DNA of 64,000 bases from Pseudomonadota bacterium (GTDB lineage: Bacteria > Pseudomonadota > Alphaproteobacteria > Sneathiellales > Sneathiellaceae): assembly GCA_024743055.1 (NCBI GenBank), contig JANSXH010000016.1, positions 20,663-84,662 of the forward strand, given 5' to 3'. Numbering within the stretch: the first letter of the stretch is position 1; every line of letters begins with the position of its first letter. The notes under the pieces were generated by a model, which had not been told where the DNA came from, ran no database searches, and saw only the letters and a list, made by a program, of their open reading frames with translations. This document shows positions 28,716 through 38,548 of this stretch, one piece after another. A program made the translations under genes and the position numbers.

Positions 28716-29441
28716 ATGCAGAAAAAACTTTTCTCCGCGGAAATCAAACAGTTTTCACATCCGGGCCAGACGGTTACCACTCCGACAGGAGATGGTATGA
28801 CAGAACAGCAGTATCTCAATCTGCTGGGCGCCATAAATTCCCTTCGCCAGGATCTGACGGCGGAAGGCGTAATTGAAGTGCCTGTTGAAAAGGATGAATC
28901 AGTCCATGAAATGGAAGTGGCTGAGTTTGTCAAACTGCGGGAGGAGTTGCAGGAGCTTTCTGAAGTCATTATGGAAACCCGACGGGAGATTGCCTCATTG
29001 CAATCCAATGCATCGGGTAAGAAACTCAATGCCATGTCAGACCAGCTGGATGCGGTTGTTCTTGATACGGAAGAGGCGACAAACGCTATCCTTGAGGCTG
29101 TCGAAACCATCGAAACCCAGAATGAAAGCCTGGAACTTAATGCCAGTACTGCGGCCGAAAATGAGATTTCAGAAACCATTGGCGGGGCGGTTATGCAGAT
29201 TTACGAAGCCTGTAACTTCCAGGATATTTCAGGTCAGCGGATCTCCAAAGTGGTCAGCACCCTGAACTTTGTTGAAGAACGGGTGAAGAAGATGATCGAT
29301 ATTCTTGGCGGCGATGACGAGCTTGAAGAAATCGAAATCGTCGAGCAGGATGTACAGATGGACGATGAGGTGGAACTCAGCGGACCGCAGCCTGACGGCC
29401 ATGAAATCTCTCAGGATGAAATTGATTCCCTATTTGACTAA
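28716..29441 (+). CDS. cheZ: CheZ, CheY-P phosphatase
   Basis: Protein of 241 residues, almost wholly helical. The catalytic-region motif is CNFQDISGQRISKVV (167-180), where the conserved Gln acts on CheY-P. An acidic linker leads to the C-terminal tail SQDEIDSLFD, which matches the short amphipathic CheY-binding peptide of CheZ and also resembles the FliM N-terminus. It ends the swimming signal by dephosphorylating CheY. No other chemotaxis or flagellar gene is in the window. TTAACCGA at 28622-28629 is a near-match to a CtrA half-site. Confidence 0.88.
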   Translation: MQKKLFSAEIKQFSHPGQTVTTPTGDGMTEQQYLNLLGAINSLRQDLTAEGVIEVPVEKDESVHEMEVAEFVKLREELQELSEVIMETRREIASLQSNASGKKLNAMSDQLDAVVLDTEEATNAILEAVETIETQNESLELNASTAAENEISETIGGAVMQIYEACNFQDISGQRISKVVSTLNFVEERVKKMIDILGGDDELEEIEIVEQDVQMDDEVELSGPQPDGHEISQDEIDSLFD

Positions 29442-29455
29442 ACCTGCCCGGGTAG

Positions 29456-30421
29456 TCAATCCAGTCCATATGCGGCGGCACTGGTCACCGCCTGATGAAA
29501 CTGAAGTTTCTTGTAATATTCGATGGGGTCCTTAGGTTTAACCAGGGCCCCTTCTATTTGATTGAGCCAATCATATAATCTGGTCAGCAGAAACCGAACT
29601 GACGCTCCCCTGCAGAGCAAGGGCAGGCAGTTCATTTCTGCGTCTGAAAAAGGCCGTACGCTGCGATATCCGTTCAGCAGCTTTCGCGCCTTTGTGATGT
29701 TGAAACTACCATCGCTTTCGAAACACCAGGCATTCAGGCAAATGGCGAGGTCGTAAGCAAAAAAATCATTGCAGGCGAAATAGTAATCGATAACACCGCT
29801 GACTTTATCGTTGAGGAAAAAGATATTGTCCGGGAACAAATCCGCATGAATGACACCGCTAGGCAATTCCGACGGCCAATGTTTCTCCAAATAATCAAGC
29901 TCTTCCTCGACGGCAGAAAACAGGTCCGGGAAAAGCTGGTCGGGATTATCCGTCCGACAGCTATCAAAAAGCGGCCGCCAGTTTTCGACAGACAAGGTGT
30001 TGGTTCGCGACAATTCAAAACTGCCGCTGATGGTATGTAATCTGGCGAGAGTATCGCCGAGCAAGGAGCAATGAAGCGCTTCTCCCCTTCGGACGGAGCG
30101 TCCATCCAGAAACTCAATAATGGCGGAGGGGCGACCGGCTACCTCTTTTAAGGTGGCGCCATCCTTTGCCGGAATAGGCCTGGGAGAAACGAAGCCATTG
30201 GCGGCCAGATGTTCCATGAGGCCCAGAAAAAAAGGCAAATCCTCCGTCCGGACGCGCTTTTCATACAAAGTCAGAAAGTAAAAGCCTTTATCCGTATGCA
30301 GAAAATAGTTTGAATTCTCCACACCCTCGGCAATCCCCTTATAGGAGAGCGCCTTGCCGATATCATATTGGGATAGCAGGCCATCCAATTCGTCGTCGGA
30401 AATTTCAGTATAAACGGCCAT
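29456..30421 (-). CDS. thrB: Homoserine kinase, ThrB type II
   Basis: Protein of 321 residues with an aminoglycoside-phosphotransferase-like fold, the ThrB form typical of alphaproteobacteria and Pseudomonas rather than the GHMP form. It starts MAVYTEISDDELDGLLSQYD; the catalytic loop is GVIHADLFPDNIFF and the metal-binding segment is GVIDYYFACNDFFAYDLAI. It phosphorylates homoserine for ThrC. It follows ispH on the same strand with a 55-base gap. Confidence 0.96.
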   Translation of the reverse strand: MAVYTEISDDELDGLLSQYDIGKALSYKGIAEGVENSNYFLHTDKGFYFLTLYEKRVRTEDLPFFLGLMEHLAANGFVSPRPIPAKDGATLKEVAGRPSAIIEFLDGRSVRRGEALHCSLLGDTLARLHTISGSFELSRTNTLSVENWRPLFDSCRTDNPDQLFPDLFSAVEEELDYLEKHWPSELPSGVIHADLFPDNIFFLNDKVSGVIDYYFACNDFFAYDLAICLNAWCFESDGSFNITKARKLLNGYRSVRPFSDAEMNCLPLLCRGASVRFLLTRLYDWLNQIEGALVKPKDPIEYYKKLQFHQAVTSAAAYGLD

Positions 30422-30476
30422 GGGGTATTCTTAACTTCTCTGGACGACGGGGTGAATTGAGACTTATCCTGAAACC

Positions 30477-31427
30477 TTAGGCCTCTTCAAGTACTTTGGG
30501 CATTTTGAAGACAACTTGTTCCTGATTGGTGACGATTTCCTTGACCTCTATCTCATAGCGGGTGGAGAAGGCGTCGACAACTTCTTCGACCAAAGTCTCG
30601 GGGGCTGAGGCACCGGCTGTGATGCCGATGGTGGTTGTATTCTCAAGGCGATCCCAGGGGATGTCAGTTGCCCGTTGGACGAGGGCCACCGTGCTACAGC
30701 CGGACTTCTGGGCGACTTCAACCAGCCGCATGGAATTTGAGGAATTTGGCGCGCCGATGACCAGCAAGCCGTCACACTGATCTGCAAGCACTTTGACAGC
30801 TGCTTGACGGTTTGTTGTGGCGTAGCAGATATCTTCCTTCTTGGGGCTGGCGATGTCGGGGAATCGCTTACGTAATGTGTCAACAATACCCTTCGTCTCA
30901 TCCACGGAAAGGGTTGTCTGGGTCAAATAGGCAAGGCCTTTGCCAGGTTGCTTCGGTTCGAAGGCTTCAGCCTCTGCTTCGGTCTCCACCAGCGTAATTT
31001 TCCCTTCATCCAGTTGGCCCATGGTGCCGATGACCTCAGGATGCCCCTTGTGCCCGATGAGAATGACCTCCAGATCATCTTTTTCATGCCGCTCGGCTTC
31101 CCGATGCACTTTGCTGACCAGCGGGCAGGTGGCGTCAATATAGAACATGTTGCGGTTTTCTGCTTCTTGCGGGACGGATTTGGCCACCCCGTGGGCGGAG
31201 AAGATTACCGGAACATCTTTGGGAACATCGGAAAGCTCATCGACAAACACCGCGCCTTTGCGTTCCAGATTTTCGACCACGAAGCGGTTATGAACGATTT
31301 CATGGCGGACATAAACGGGTGCGCCGTATTTTTCCAGGGCGCGTTCTACGATCTGGATGGCGCGATCGACCCCGGCACAAAACCCTCTCGGCGCGGCAAG
31401 AAGCAAAGTACGCTTGGCTTTATCCAT
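30477..31427 (-). CDS. ispH: IspH, HMBPP reductase
   Basis: Iron-sulfur enzyme of 316 residues making IPP and DMAPP in the last step of the MEP isoprenoid pathway. The three cluster cysteines are in [24 protein letters not shown] and [17 protein letters not shown] [10 protein letters not shown]. The start at 31427 is chosen for GAGGA six bases upstream and the family-typical opening. Paired with thrB downstream; IspE of the same pathway is at 57630. Confidence 0.96.
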   Translation of the reverse strand: MDKAKRTLLLAAPRGFCAGVDRAIQIVERALEKYGAPVYVRHEIVHNRFVVENLERKGAVFVDELSDVPKDVPVIFSAHGVAKSVPQEAENRNMFYIDATCPLVSKVHREAERHEKDDLEVILIGHKGHPEVIGTMGQLDEGKITLVETEAEAEAFEPKQPGKGLAYLTQTTLSVDETKGIVDTLRKRFPDIASPKKEDICYATTNRQAAVKVLADQCDGLLVIGAPNSSNSMRLVEVAQKSGCSTVALVQRATDIPWDRLENTTTIGITAGASAPETLVEEVVDAFSTRYEIEVKEIVTNQEQVVFKMPKVLEEA

Positions 31428-31586
31428 GTCGGTCCTCAATGGAAAAATCAAAATTTACGGAAAAGACGTTGATTTAAGGGCCAGCCATCATCCCGTAGCT
31501 TGCCATATAGCGCAGTCCATCCTAAGTTTGGCGGATTATTACATCAGATTCAGTGGAAACACCAGATTGGGTTAAGGGTAAAAATA

Positions 31587-31829
31587 ATGTCAGAACCGAA
31601 TATGCCGCAAAAAGCGCCTTACAAGGTGGAAGTGGAAGAAGGTAAGAAATATTTCTGGTGTTCCTGTGGGCTCAGTAGCAAACAACCCTTTTGTGACGGC
31701 TCCCATAGTACGACCGAATTTAAGCCGGTTCTGTTCAATGCGCCGGAAACAAAGGCTGTATTTTTCTGCGGCTGTAAAAAGACAGCGGCAAATCCTCTCT
31801 GCGATGGCTCGCATAATAAAATCGGTTAA
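31587..31829 (+). CDS. Dual CDGSH iron-sulfur domain protein
   Basis: Protein of 80 residues with two CDGSH motifs: CSCGLSSKQPFCDGSH and CGCKKTAANPLCDGSH. Each fits C-x-C-x2-(S/T)-x3-P-x-C-D-G-S-H and would hold a redox-active 2Fe-2S cluster with one His ligand. Tandem small proteins of this kind are common in bacteria and mitochondria (MiNT-like); the physiological role is unclear. It is divergent from ispH. Confidence 0.93.
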   Translation: MSEPNMPQKAPYKVEVEEGKKYFWCSCGLSSKQPFCDGSHSTTEFKPVLFNAPETKAVFFCGCKKTAANPLCDGSHNKIG

Positions 31830-31840
31830 ACTGGTTTCTA

Positions 31841-32410
31841 ATGACTTTTCCATTTTCAAGCCTGGTGTTTCGTAAAACCCGGATGGCGGCTCTGCTGGCG
31901 GCTCCCTTGTTTCTTGGTGCCTGTAGTGGCTCTGTTGATACAGGTATTTTCAATATTTTTGAGGAATCGGTACCTCTCCCATGCCCGCGTGTCGAAGTGT
32001 TGCCGGGGACCGATACCATCGCTATCTATCGCGAAGGAGCGGGGCGGGATCTGGTAGATGTGCGATTTGAAGGCGCGTTGGAGGCCGTAAGCGGCATTTG
32101 CCAATATGTGGATGATGATTCGGCCGTTGTCGTCGAGCTGGTCATACAGATCGGGGCGATTAAGGGGCCGGCCGCTGATAGTCAGATTGAGGAATTTCCT
32201 TTCTTTGTTGCCATCGCCGAGCGCTCTGGCGAAATTGTTGCCAAGAAAGTGTTTAATAGCCCCATTGAAATTCCCGGCGCCCGCCGTCGCGGTGCCGTGC
32301 AGGAGGAGATTGAACAGCGCATTCCGCTTAAAGGCGGCAAGTCCGGGGCGGACTATGTCATCATTTACGGCTTCCAATTGACGCAGGAGCAGCTTGATCG
32401 GCGGAAGTAA
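31841..32410 (+). CDS. Unrecognised exported lipoprotein
   Basis: Protein of 189 residues with a basic n-region (RKTR), a hydrophobic stretch and lipobox LGAC (Cys28), so it should be a lipoprotein. The mature part begins SGSVDTG and contains CPRVEVLPGTDTIAIY and a second Cys (GICQYV). The middle is beta-rich by composition. I recognise the pattern from alphaproteobacterial hypothetical proteins but no function. It begins 11 bases after the CDGSH gene and ends before the glycine riboswitch; no functional link is implied. Confidence 0.8.
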   Translation: MTFPFSSLVFRKTRMAALLAAPLFLGACSGSVDTGIFNIFEESVPLPCPRVEVLPGTDTIAIYREGAGRDLVDVRFEGALEAVSGICQYVDDDSAVVVELVIQIGAIKGPAADSQIEEFPFFVAIAERSGEIVAKKVFNSPIEIPGARRRGAVQEEIEQRIPLKGGKSGADYVIIYGFQLTQEQLDRRK

Positions 32411-32487
32411 ATGGGGGTTCTGTCTGAACAACTTGTTTGACTAATGAGATTCGATCACTATTATTTTGACCACATTCAGTAGATCCC

Positions 32488-32680
32488 AGCGGGAGAGATG
32501 GCATCAAGTCATCGCCGAAGGAGCAACCACCCCGGAAACTCTCAGGCAACCGGACCGCAGGGGGATGAAACTCTGGAAAGCAAATCGCAATTGCGGTTTC
32601 ACCGAAGGGGTAAGCGAAGTCCAGCTCGATCGAGAGCTTGAGGTCTTCGTCAAATCTCTCAGGTTATAGGACAGAGGGGG
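32488..32680 (+). promoter_or_regulatory. Tandem glycine riboswitch upstream of gcvT
   Basis: Two glycine aptamers in series. Aptamer 1 (about 32489-32558) has GCGGGAGAGA, CGCCGAAGGAGCAA, CTCTCAGGCA and the closing GGACCGC. Aptamer 2 (about 32571-32677) has CTCTGGAAAG, CACCGAAGGGG, CTCTCAGGT and GGACAGAG. The short linker between them is GGGGATGAAA-like. Glycine binding normally turns on the cleavage genes. Downstream, TCAGGT of aptamer 2 (32659-32664) can pair with ACCTGA at 32709-32714, a possible competing fold, and a small hairpin lies at 32688-32703. This fills the gap 32411-32740. Confidence 0.95.
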
Positions 32681-32740
32681 CTGTGTTCAGCACGAAAATG
32701 CTGGGGCGACCTGACCTTTGACTTGAACTGAGAGCGATCT

Positions 32741-33850
32741 ATGGGTGACAACAATCCGACTTTAAAAACGGTTCTCTATGACCTGCATGTTGAGCTTGGG
32801 GCCAAGATGGTTCCGTTCGCAGGTTATGATATGCCAGTCCAATATCCAGACGGCATTCTGACCGAGCATTTATGGACCCGCTCCGATGCCGGTCTCTTCG
32901 ATGTCTCTCATATGGGGCAGTTGGTCATTTCCGGCAGCGATGTCGCGGCGGCGATTGAAACCTTGATACCAGGAGATATCCAGGCGCTTGCTCCCGGAGA
33001 GATGCGCTACAGCTTTCTCACAGACGAGAACGGCGGCATTTATGATGATCTGATCGTTACGCGCCGGGAAAATGATCTGTTTGTCGTCGTCAACGCCGGC
33101 TGCAAGGCTCAGGACATCGAACTCCTGACAAACGGTCTAGCCGGCAAAGCAACGGTTACCGAATTAGCGGATCGGGCGCTGATTGCCCTGCAGGGCCCCA
33201 AGGCAGCTGAGGTGCTGGCGAGGTTTAATGGCGATGTGGCATCCATGTCCTTCATGACCTATCGTGAGCTGGATATCGCTGGTGTTCCTTGCTTCGTGAC
33301 CCGCTCCGGCTATACGGGCGAAGATGGCTATGAAATCTCCATTCCAAATGCCCATGCCGTTGAATTAACCCGGAAATTACTGGCCGAGGAAGAAGTGGCA
33401 CCTGTAGGATTAGGTGCCCGTGATTCCCTGCGCCTTGAAGCAGGCCTGTGTTTATATGGCCATGATCTTACTCTCGAGACCAACCCGATTTCCGCTGGCC
33501 TGCTCTGGTCAATTAGTAAGCGGCGGCGGGAGGAGGGTGGATTCCCTGGTGCAGACGTCATACAGGCGGAGATTACTAACAAGCCAAAGATGCGGCGGGT
33601 CGGTATTCTGCCTGAGGGTCGAGCGCCAGCACGTGAGCATACGCAAATTGCAGATGAAAATGGTTCTGTTATTGGTGAGGTCACCTCAGGCGGGTTTTCG
33701 CCCAGCCTGCAGGCCCCGATTGCCATGGGATATGTTCCCCGCGACTTTGCAACCGTTGGAAAAGAAATCAATTTGCTTGTCAGAGGCAAAGCGCGCCCTG
33801 CGAAGGTCGTGAAAATGCCGTTTGTCGAGCAACGTTACTACAGAGGCTAA
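32741..33850 (+). CDS. gcvT: Glycine cleavage T protein (aminomethyltransferase)
   Basis: Protein of 369 residues that transfers the glycine methylene group from lipoyl-GcvH to tetrahydrofolate, releasing ammonia. It begins with [28 protein letters not shown] and contains [23 protein letters not shown] and [21 protein letters not shown]. First gene of gcvT-H-PA-PB under the glycine riboswitch. Confidence 0.97.
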   Translation: MGDNNPTLKTVLYDLHVELGAKMVPFAGYDMPVQYPDGILTEHLWTRSDAGLFDVSHMGQLVISGSDVAAAIETLIPGDIQALAPGEMRYSFLTDENGGIYDDLIVTRRENDLFVVVNAGCKAQDIELLTNGLAGKATVTELADRALIALQGPKAAEVLARFNGDVASMSFMTYRELDIAGVPCFVTRSGYTGEDGYEISIPNAHAVELTRKLLAEEEVAPVGLGARDSLRLEAGLCLYGHDLTLETNPISAGLLWSISKRRREEGGFPGADVIQAEITNKPKMRRVGILPEGRAPAREHTQIADENGSVIGEVTSGGFSPSLQAPIAMGYVPRDFATVGKEINLLVRGKARPAKVVKMPFVEQRYYRG

Positions 33851-33869
33851 CCAAAACCGGAGTAAAAAG

Positions 33870-34247
33870 ATGGCACTTAAATTTACCGAAGATCACGAAT
33901 GGGTTCTCCTGGAAGGAGATGTAGCCACCATCGGCGTCAGCAACTATGCGCAAGAGCAGTTGGGTGACGTTGTTTTTGTTGAAGTACCGGAAGTTGGTGC
34001 GGATTTAGCGAAGGGCGAGGAACTTGCCGTCGTCGAGAGTGTGAAGGCTGCCTCAGAAGTCTATGCCCCAATTGGCGGCGAAGTGATCGAGGTCAATACG
34101 GAACTCGAAGATTCCCCGACCTTGGTCAATGAAGAACCAACGGGCGGCGGCTGGTTCGCCAAGATAAAGGTCACCGATAGCTCAGATCTGGATGAACTCA
34201 TGGATGAAGCTGCCTACAAAAGTTATGTCGAAGGACTCGACGAATGA
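33870..34247 (+). CDS. gcvH: Glycine cleavage H protein
   Basis: Lipoyl carrier of 125 residues; the lipoylated lysine is K59 in [10 protein letters not shown]. The start at 33870 has GGAG upstream and gives the family-typical opening [14 protein letters not shown]. Ends with an ATGA overlap with gcvPA, indicating translational coupling. Confidence 0.97.
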   Translation: MALKFTEDHEWVLLEGDVATIGVSNYAQEQLGDVVFVEVPEVGADLAKGEELAVVESVKAASEVYAPIGGEVIEVNTELEDSPTLVNEEPTGGGWFAKIKVTDSSDLDELMDEAAYKSYVEGLDE

Positions 34248-35587
34248 GATATATGCCCCACACCGCCGATGAACGGGTGGAAATGCTTGCAAAGATCGGC
34301 GTCGGGTCAGTGGATGATCTTTTCGTCGATATTCCTGAGGAAGCCCGGCTGGATGCCTTGCTGGATCTCCCACGGCATGCCAGTGAAATGGATGTGGAGA
34401 AGAACTTTCGCACCCTCGCAGCAAAAAATGTATCGCCCTATTCGACGCCAAGTTTTCTGGGGGCAGGGGCTTATCAGCATCATGTGCCCTCCGTCGCAGA
34501 TCATATCATTCAACGGTCCGAATTTTTGACGGCCTATACCCCCTATCAGCCGGAAATCAGCCAGGGAACCTTGCAGGCCTTGTTTGAATTTCAGACGCAG
34601 GTAGCGATGATCACGGGCATGGAAGTTGCCAATGCGTCCATGTATGACGGTGCAACCTCCTGTGCGGAGGCAGTTTTGATGGCCTGCCGGATTACGCGGC
34701 GGAAAAAAGCAGTTCTCTCTGGTAATCTCCATCCTCACTACCGGGAAGTAACACAGACGACCTTGCAGTTTACTGAGTTCAAAGCAGATGAGCTGGATCC
34801 AACTCTGACCGGATCAGAGGATTTCACTTCTCAGATCAGTAAGGAAACGGCATGTGTTGTCGTTCAGAACCCGGATTTCTTCGGTCGGGTTGAAGATTTT
34901 AGCGCTCTGGCTGATAAGTGCCATGAAGCCGGTGCCCTGCTGATTGTCGTCGTCAATGAGATCGTATCCCTGGGCGCCTTGATGTCGCCCGGTGATATGG
35001 GGGCGGATATTGTTGCTGGGGAAGGCCAGTCCATTGGTGTTCCGTTGTCGTATGGCGGTCCCTATGTTGGATTGCTGGCAACGCGTCAGAAATTTGTGCG
35101 GCAGATGCCCGGCCGCCTTTGTGGTCAGACCGTTGATCAGGAGGGAAAGCGAGGGTTTGTTCTTACCCTCTCAACCCGGGAACAGCATATCCGCCGCGAA
35201 AAAGCGACCAGCAATATTTGCACTAACGCCGGACTTTGCTCCCTCGCCTTTACGGTTCATATGAGCCTGTTGGGAGAAACTGGCTTTACCAAACTGGCAG
35301 CAGTAAACCACGGGGAGGCCGCGACGGCTGCCGACGCTCTGTCTGCCATTGACGGTGTTGAGCTGATAAATGAAACCTTCTTCAACGAATTTACTTTGAA
35401 GCTTTCCAAAAATGCTGCTGAAGTTGTTGAAGAGTTGGCGGCACGGCATGTTCTTGGTGGCGTACCCGTCTCCCGCCTGATCCCGAACGATCCTGAGTTC
35501 GACAACATGCTTCTGGTTGCTGTGACGGAAACCTGCGCCGAGAGTGATCTCACCGCATTTGTTGCTGCCCTAAAGGAGATCCTCTAA
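34244..35587 (+). CDS. gcvPA: Glycine dehydrogenase subunit 1 (P protein, N-terminal half)
   Basis: Protein of 447 residues corresponding to the N-terminal half of P protein, as in organisms with a split glycine dehydrogenase. [20 protein letters not shown] and [21 protein letters not shown] are characteristic. It forms an alpha2beta2 enzyme with GcvPB. It overlaps gcvH by four bases and gcvPB by one (TAATG). Confidence 0.97.
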   Translation: MRYMPHTADERVEMLAKIGVGSVDDLFVDIPEEARLDALLDLPRHASEMDVEKNFRTLAAKNVSPYSTPSFLGAGAYQHHVPSVADHIIQRSEFLTAYTPYQPEISQGTLQALFEFQTQVAMITGMEVANASMYDGATSCAEAVLMACRITRRKKAVLSGNLHPHYREVTQTTLQFTEFKADELDPTLTGSEDFTSQISKETACVVVQNPDFFGRVEDFSALADKCHEAGALLIVVVNEIVSLGALMSPGDMGADIVAGEGQSIGVPLSYGGPYVGLLATRQKFVRQMPGRLCGQTVDQEGKRGFVLTLSTREQHIRREKATSNICTNAGLCSLAFTVHMSLLGETGFTKLAAVNHGEAATAADALSAIDGVELINETFFNEFTLKLSKNAAEVVEELAARHVLGGVPVSRLIPNDPEFDNMLLVAVTETCAESDLTAFVAALKEIL

Positions 35588-37167
35588 TGCTGAATAAACA
35601 AGGAAGACCGACACAGCCCGCAGAGAGCTCCACGGAAATCGGCCAGGGCAGTGAAACCTATTCAGGTAACAAGGGATTAAACCTAGAATCCCCTTTGATT
35701 TTCGAGCAAGGGTTGGATGGCCGGATTGGCGTTGATATGGCCGAGCCGAAGCAAGTCGAAAGCCGTTTGGGTTCGATTGCCCGCAAAAACCCCATTGGTC
35801 TGCCAGATCTATCTGAACCTCAGGTTTTGCGTCATTTTGTGCGACTCAGCCGCCAGAATTACGCCATCGATTCAGGTTTTTATCCGTTGGGTTCCTGCAC
35901 CATGAAGCATAACCCCCGGATCAATGAAAAGGTGGCTCGTCTCGCTGGTCTTGGCGATCTGCATCCGATGCAGCCAACCAGTACCGTACAGGGAGCACTG
36001 GAACTGATCGATAGCCTGGCCCATTGGCTGAAGACGATTACGGGCATGCCAGCAGTGGCTATGTCCCCGGCAGCTGGCGCCCATGGGGAGCTGTGCGGTG
36101 TTATGGCTATTCGTGCCGCCCATGAAGCCAAGGGAGAAGCCCGCACTCGCATTCTGGTACCAGAATCGGCCCATGGAACTAATCCGGCGACAGCCGCCCT
36201 CTGTGGCTACAAGGTGGATGCTGTACCCGCTCGAGAGGATGGGCGTATGGATCTTGACGCTTTCGCTGAAAAACTTGGGCCCGATGTGGCCGGTGTCATG
36301 CTGACAAACCCGAATACTTGCGGTTTGTTTGAATCCGATGTTAAAAAAATCGCCGGTATGGTTCATGAAATTGGGGCCTATTTTTACTGCGATGGTGCCA
36401 ACTTGAACGCCATTTTAGGACGGACAAGACCCGGTGATCTCGGCGTTGATGCTATGCATATCAACCTCCATAAAACCTTTTCCACTCCCCATGGCGGCGG
36501 TGGCCCTGGTTCTGGGCCAGTTGTCCTTTCGGATGCGTTGTCCGCTTTCGCGCCAGTGCCTTTTATTACTCACGGAGATAACGGATTCGATTTAGTGGAG
36601 CATCAGGAGGGACAGGCCGAAAAAAGTTTTGGCCGCATGAAAGGCTATCATGGCCAGATGGGGATGTTCATCCGAGCCTTAGCCTATATGCAAAGCCACG
36701 GTTCTGATGGGCTGAGGCAGATTGCGGAAGATGCTGTTCTCAATGCCAACTATATTAGGGTTGGACTGGACGATCTGATGCGCTCCCCTTTTGAAGGTAT
36801 ATGTATGCATGAGGCCCTGTTTGATGACAGCAGCTTGAAGGGGACAGGTGTGACAACTCTGGATCTGGCCAAAGCCTTGATCGATGAGGGTTACCATCCG
36901 ATGACGATGTATTTCCCTCTGGTTGTTCATGGCGCCATGCTGATTGAGCCGACAGAAAGTGAATCACGGCAAACCCTCGATCAGTTCATTGGAACCATGC
37001 GTTATCTTTTGGAAAAGGCCAAGGCAGGAGAAACTGAGATGTTTGAGCAGGCACCGCGTTTTGCACCCCGCCGGCGGCTTGATGAAACGGGCGCCGCCCG
37101 CCATCCGGTCCTGCGTTGGGTTCCGGAAACTGATGAGGAAGAGGAAAAGCTGTCTCAGGCATCTTGA
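35587..37167 (+). CDS. gcvPB: Glycine dehydrogenase subunit 2 (P protein, PLP half)
   Basis: Protein of 526 residues carrying the PLP site: the Schiff-base lysine is in INLHKTFSTPHGGGGPGSGP. The opening PLIFEQG, FYPLGSCTMKHNPR and SPAAGAHGEL blocks are typical. Decarboxylates glycine and passes aminomethyl to GcvH. It is the last gene of the operon, followed after 31 bases by a strong terminator. Confidence 0.97.
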   Translation: MLNKQGRPTQPAESSTEIGQGSETYSGNKGLNLESPLIFEQGLDGRIGVDMAEPKQVESRLGSIARKNPIGLPDLSEPQVLRHFVRLSRQNYAIDSGFYPLGSCTMKHNPRINEKVARLAGLGDLHPMQPTSTVQGALELIDSLAHWLKTITGMPAVAMSPAAGAHGELCGVMAIRAAHEAKGEARTRILVPESAHGTNPATAALCGYKVDAVPAREDGRMDLDAFAEKLGPDVAGVMLTNPNTCGLFESDVKKIAGMVHEIGAYFYCDGANLNAILGRTRPGDLGVDAMHINLHKTFSTPHGGGGPGSGPVVLSDALSAFAPVPFITHGDNGFDLVEHQEGQAEKSFGRMKGYHGQMGMFIRALAYMQSHGSDGLRQIAEDAVLNANYIRVGLDDLMRSPFEGICMHEALFDDSSLKGTGVTTLDLAKALIDEGYHPMTMYFPLVVHGAMLIEPTESESRQTLDQFIGTMRYLLEKAKAGETEMFEQAPRFAPRRRLDETGAARHPVLRWVPETDEEEEKLSQAS

Positions 37168-37198
37168 AGAAAGTTCGTCACTGGCAAGGAATGCCAGT

Positions 37199-37234
37199 AA
37201 AAAAAAGCCCCGTAGGATCTACGGGGCTTTTTTT
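37199..37234. terminator. Bidirectional intrinsic terminator
   Basis: A-run, GCCCCGTA, a short loop, TACGGGGC and a T-run of seven. It ends the gcv operon on the plus strand and, read the other way, the F0 ATP synthase operon on the minus strand, which stops at 37248. Confidence 0.95.
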
Positions 37235-37247
37235 AATCTATGAAATG

Positions 37248-37733
37248 TTAGTTCAGTTGAGAACTCAGATCCTTAATCGATTTCTCGACCAAAGCTTCCG
37301 ACTGATCCTCTTTCAATCCATCCGTCATCAGCTTGCCTGCGGCAGCGATGGCTACATCAACTGCTATGTTCTGAACTTCGGCAACCGCCTTTTCCTCAGC
37401 CTGGCGAATCTTGGCTTCCGCCAACTCCTGCCGACGGGCCAATGAATTTTCAAGTTCCGCAATGCTTTCTTTACGCAGGATTTCAGCGTCTTCTTTCGCC
37501 CTGGCGACAATCTCATCAGCTGTCTTCAGCGCATCTCTTTGCTGGCGCTGATAATCGGCAAACAAGGCTTGTGCGTCTTCCCGGAGCTTTTGAGCCTCAT
37601 CCAGCTCGGTCTTGATCCGATCTGCCCGATCATCCAATTGCTTGGCAATCAGCGCAGGGGCCTTGAAATATGTAATGAGAGCCAGAAAACCGAAAAAGGC
37701 GACAGCGACCCAAAAGGTGGGATCTTGAAACAT
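37248..37733 (-). CDS. atpF: F0F1 ATP synthase subunit b
   Basis: Protein of 161 residues: one N-terminal membrane helix (FWVAVAFFGFLALITYF) then a long charged coiled coil that forms the peripheral stalk. It overlaps the b' gene by one base. Last gene of the F0 operon. Confidence 0.95.
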   Translation of the reverse strand: MFQDPTFWVAVAFFGFLALITYFKAPALIAKQLDDRADRIKTELDEAQKLREDAQALFADYQRQQRDALKTADEIVARAKEDAEILRKESIAELENSLARRQELAEAKIRQAEEKAVAEVQNIAVDVAIAAAGKLMTDGLKEDQSEALVEKSIKDLSSQLN

Positions 37734-38224
37734 CAGGCGCCTCCCTTCATGCTGGCTTCAACAGCCGAGCTGACATCAGCATCAGAGACATTCAAATCGA
37801 CCAAACGACCAACTGTTGTCTTGGCGGCATCGGCGGCAATGTCCCGAACATGGCCAAGGGCTGTTTCTTTGGCGGCTTGAATACTGGCTTCAGCTTCCTT
37901 GGCCTGGACAGCAAGTTTGCTGTCCAGCTCTGCCTTACTGGCATCCTGTTCCTTGGCCATTTCGGCTTTCAGTTCAGAAACGATACCATGAGCTTTAGAG
38001 CGGGCTTCCGCCAATGAGGCTTCATAATCAGCCTTGGCCTTATCGGCATCTTCGCTCAGCCGTTTTGCTTCTTCGAGATCAGAAGAAATACGGTTCTGAC
38101 GATTTTCCAGGACTTCTGAGATTTTCGGAATGGCAAGACGAGCCATCAGAAAATACAGAACCACAAAGGTTATCGCCAGCCAAACGAGCTGAGGCGGAAA
38201 ATATGATACATCGAGTTGCGGCAT
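37733..38224 (-). CDS. F0F1 ATP synthase subunit b'
   Basis: Protein of 163 residues with an N-terminal membrane helix (LVWLAITFVVLYFLMARLAIP) and a coiled-coil tail. The PQLDVSYFPPQLVWL opening marks the b' form found beside b in alphaproteobacteria and photosynthetic bacteria, where b and b' pair as a heterodimer instead of a b homodimer. Confidence 0.94.
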   Translation of the reverse strand: MPQLDVSYFPPQLVWLAITFVVLYFLMARLAIPKISEVLENRQNRISSDLEEAKRLSEDADKAKADYEASLAEARSKAHGIVSELKAEMAKEQDASKAELDSKLAVQAKEAEASIQAAKETALGHVRDIAADAAKTTVGRLVDLNVSDADVSSAVEASMKGGA

Positions 38225-38273
38225 GACCGATCCTAAATCCTAAAGTTCGACGATGAGCAGCGTTGGCTGCTGA

Positions 38274-38498
38274 TTATCCGAACAGGATCAAGAATGCGAT
38301 AACAAGCGCAAACAGAGCAACAGCTTCTGTCAGTGCGAAGCCAAGCAGAACGTTACCGAAAACTTTCGGAGCAGCTGCAGGGTTGCGCAGTGAGCCTGAG
38401 ACGTAGGATCCAAAGATATTACCAATACCTACACCCACACCGGCAAGTGCAATCGTTGCAAGGCCAGCACCAATCATCTTTGCGGCTTCTAATTCCAT
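38274..38498 (-). CDS. atpE: F0F1 ATP synthase subunit c
   Basis: Hairpin membrane protein of 74 residues; the proton-binding carboxylate is E58 in [11 protein letters not shown]. The loop SLRNP carries the Arg that contacts the F1 foot. No sodium-site Gln/Ser pattern is evident, so proton coupling is expected. Confidence 0.97.
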   Translation of the reverse strand: MELEAAKMIGAGLATIALAGVGVGIGNIFGSYVSGSLRNPAAAPKVFGNVLLGFALTEAVALFALVIAFLILFG

Positions 38499-38548
38499 GA
38501 TCTTCTTCCTTCTAAAACAAGAACAACTCTAATGGTGAAAACTTAAAC

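Noticed and set aside
32466..32669. Open frame of 67 codons across the glycine riboswitch
   Set aside because: Explained by the conserved RNA structure of the two aptamers; no translation signal.
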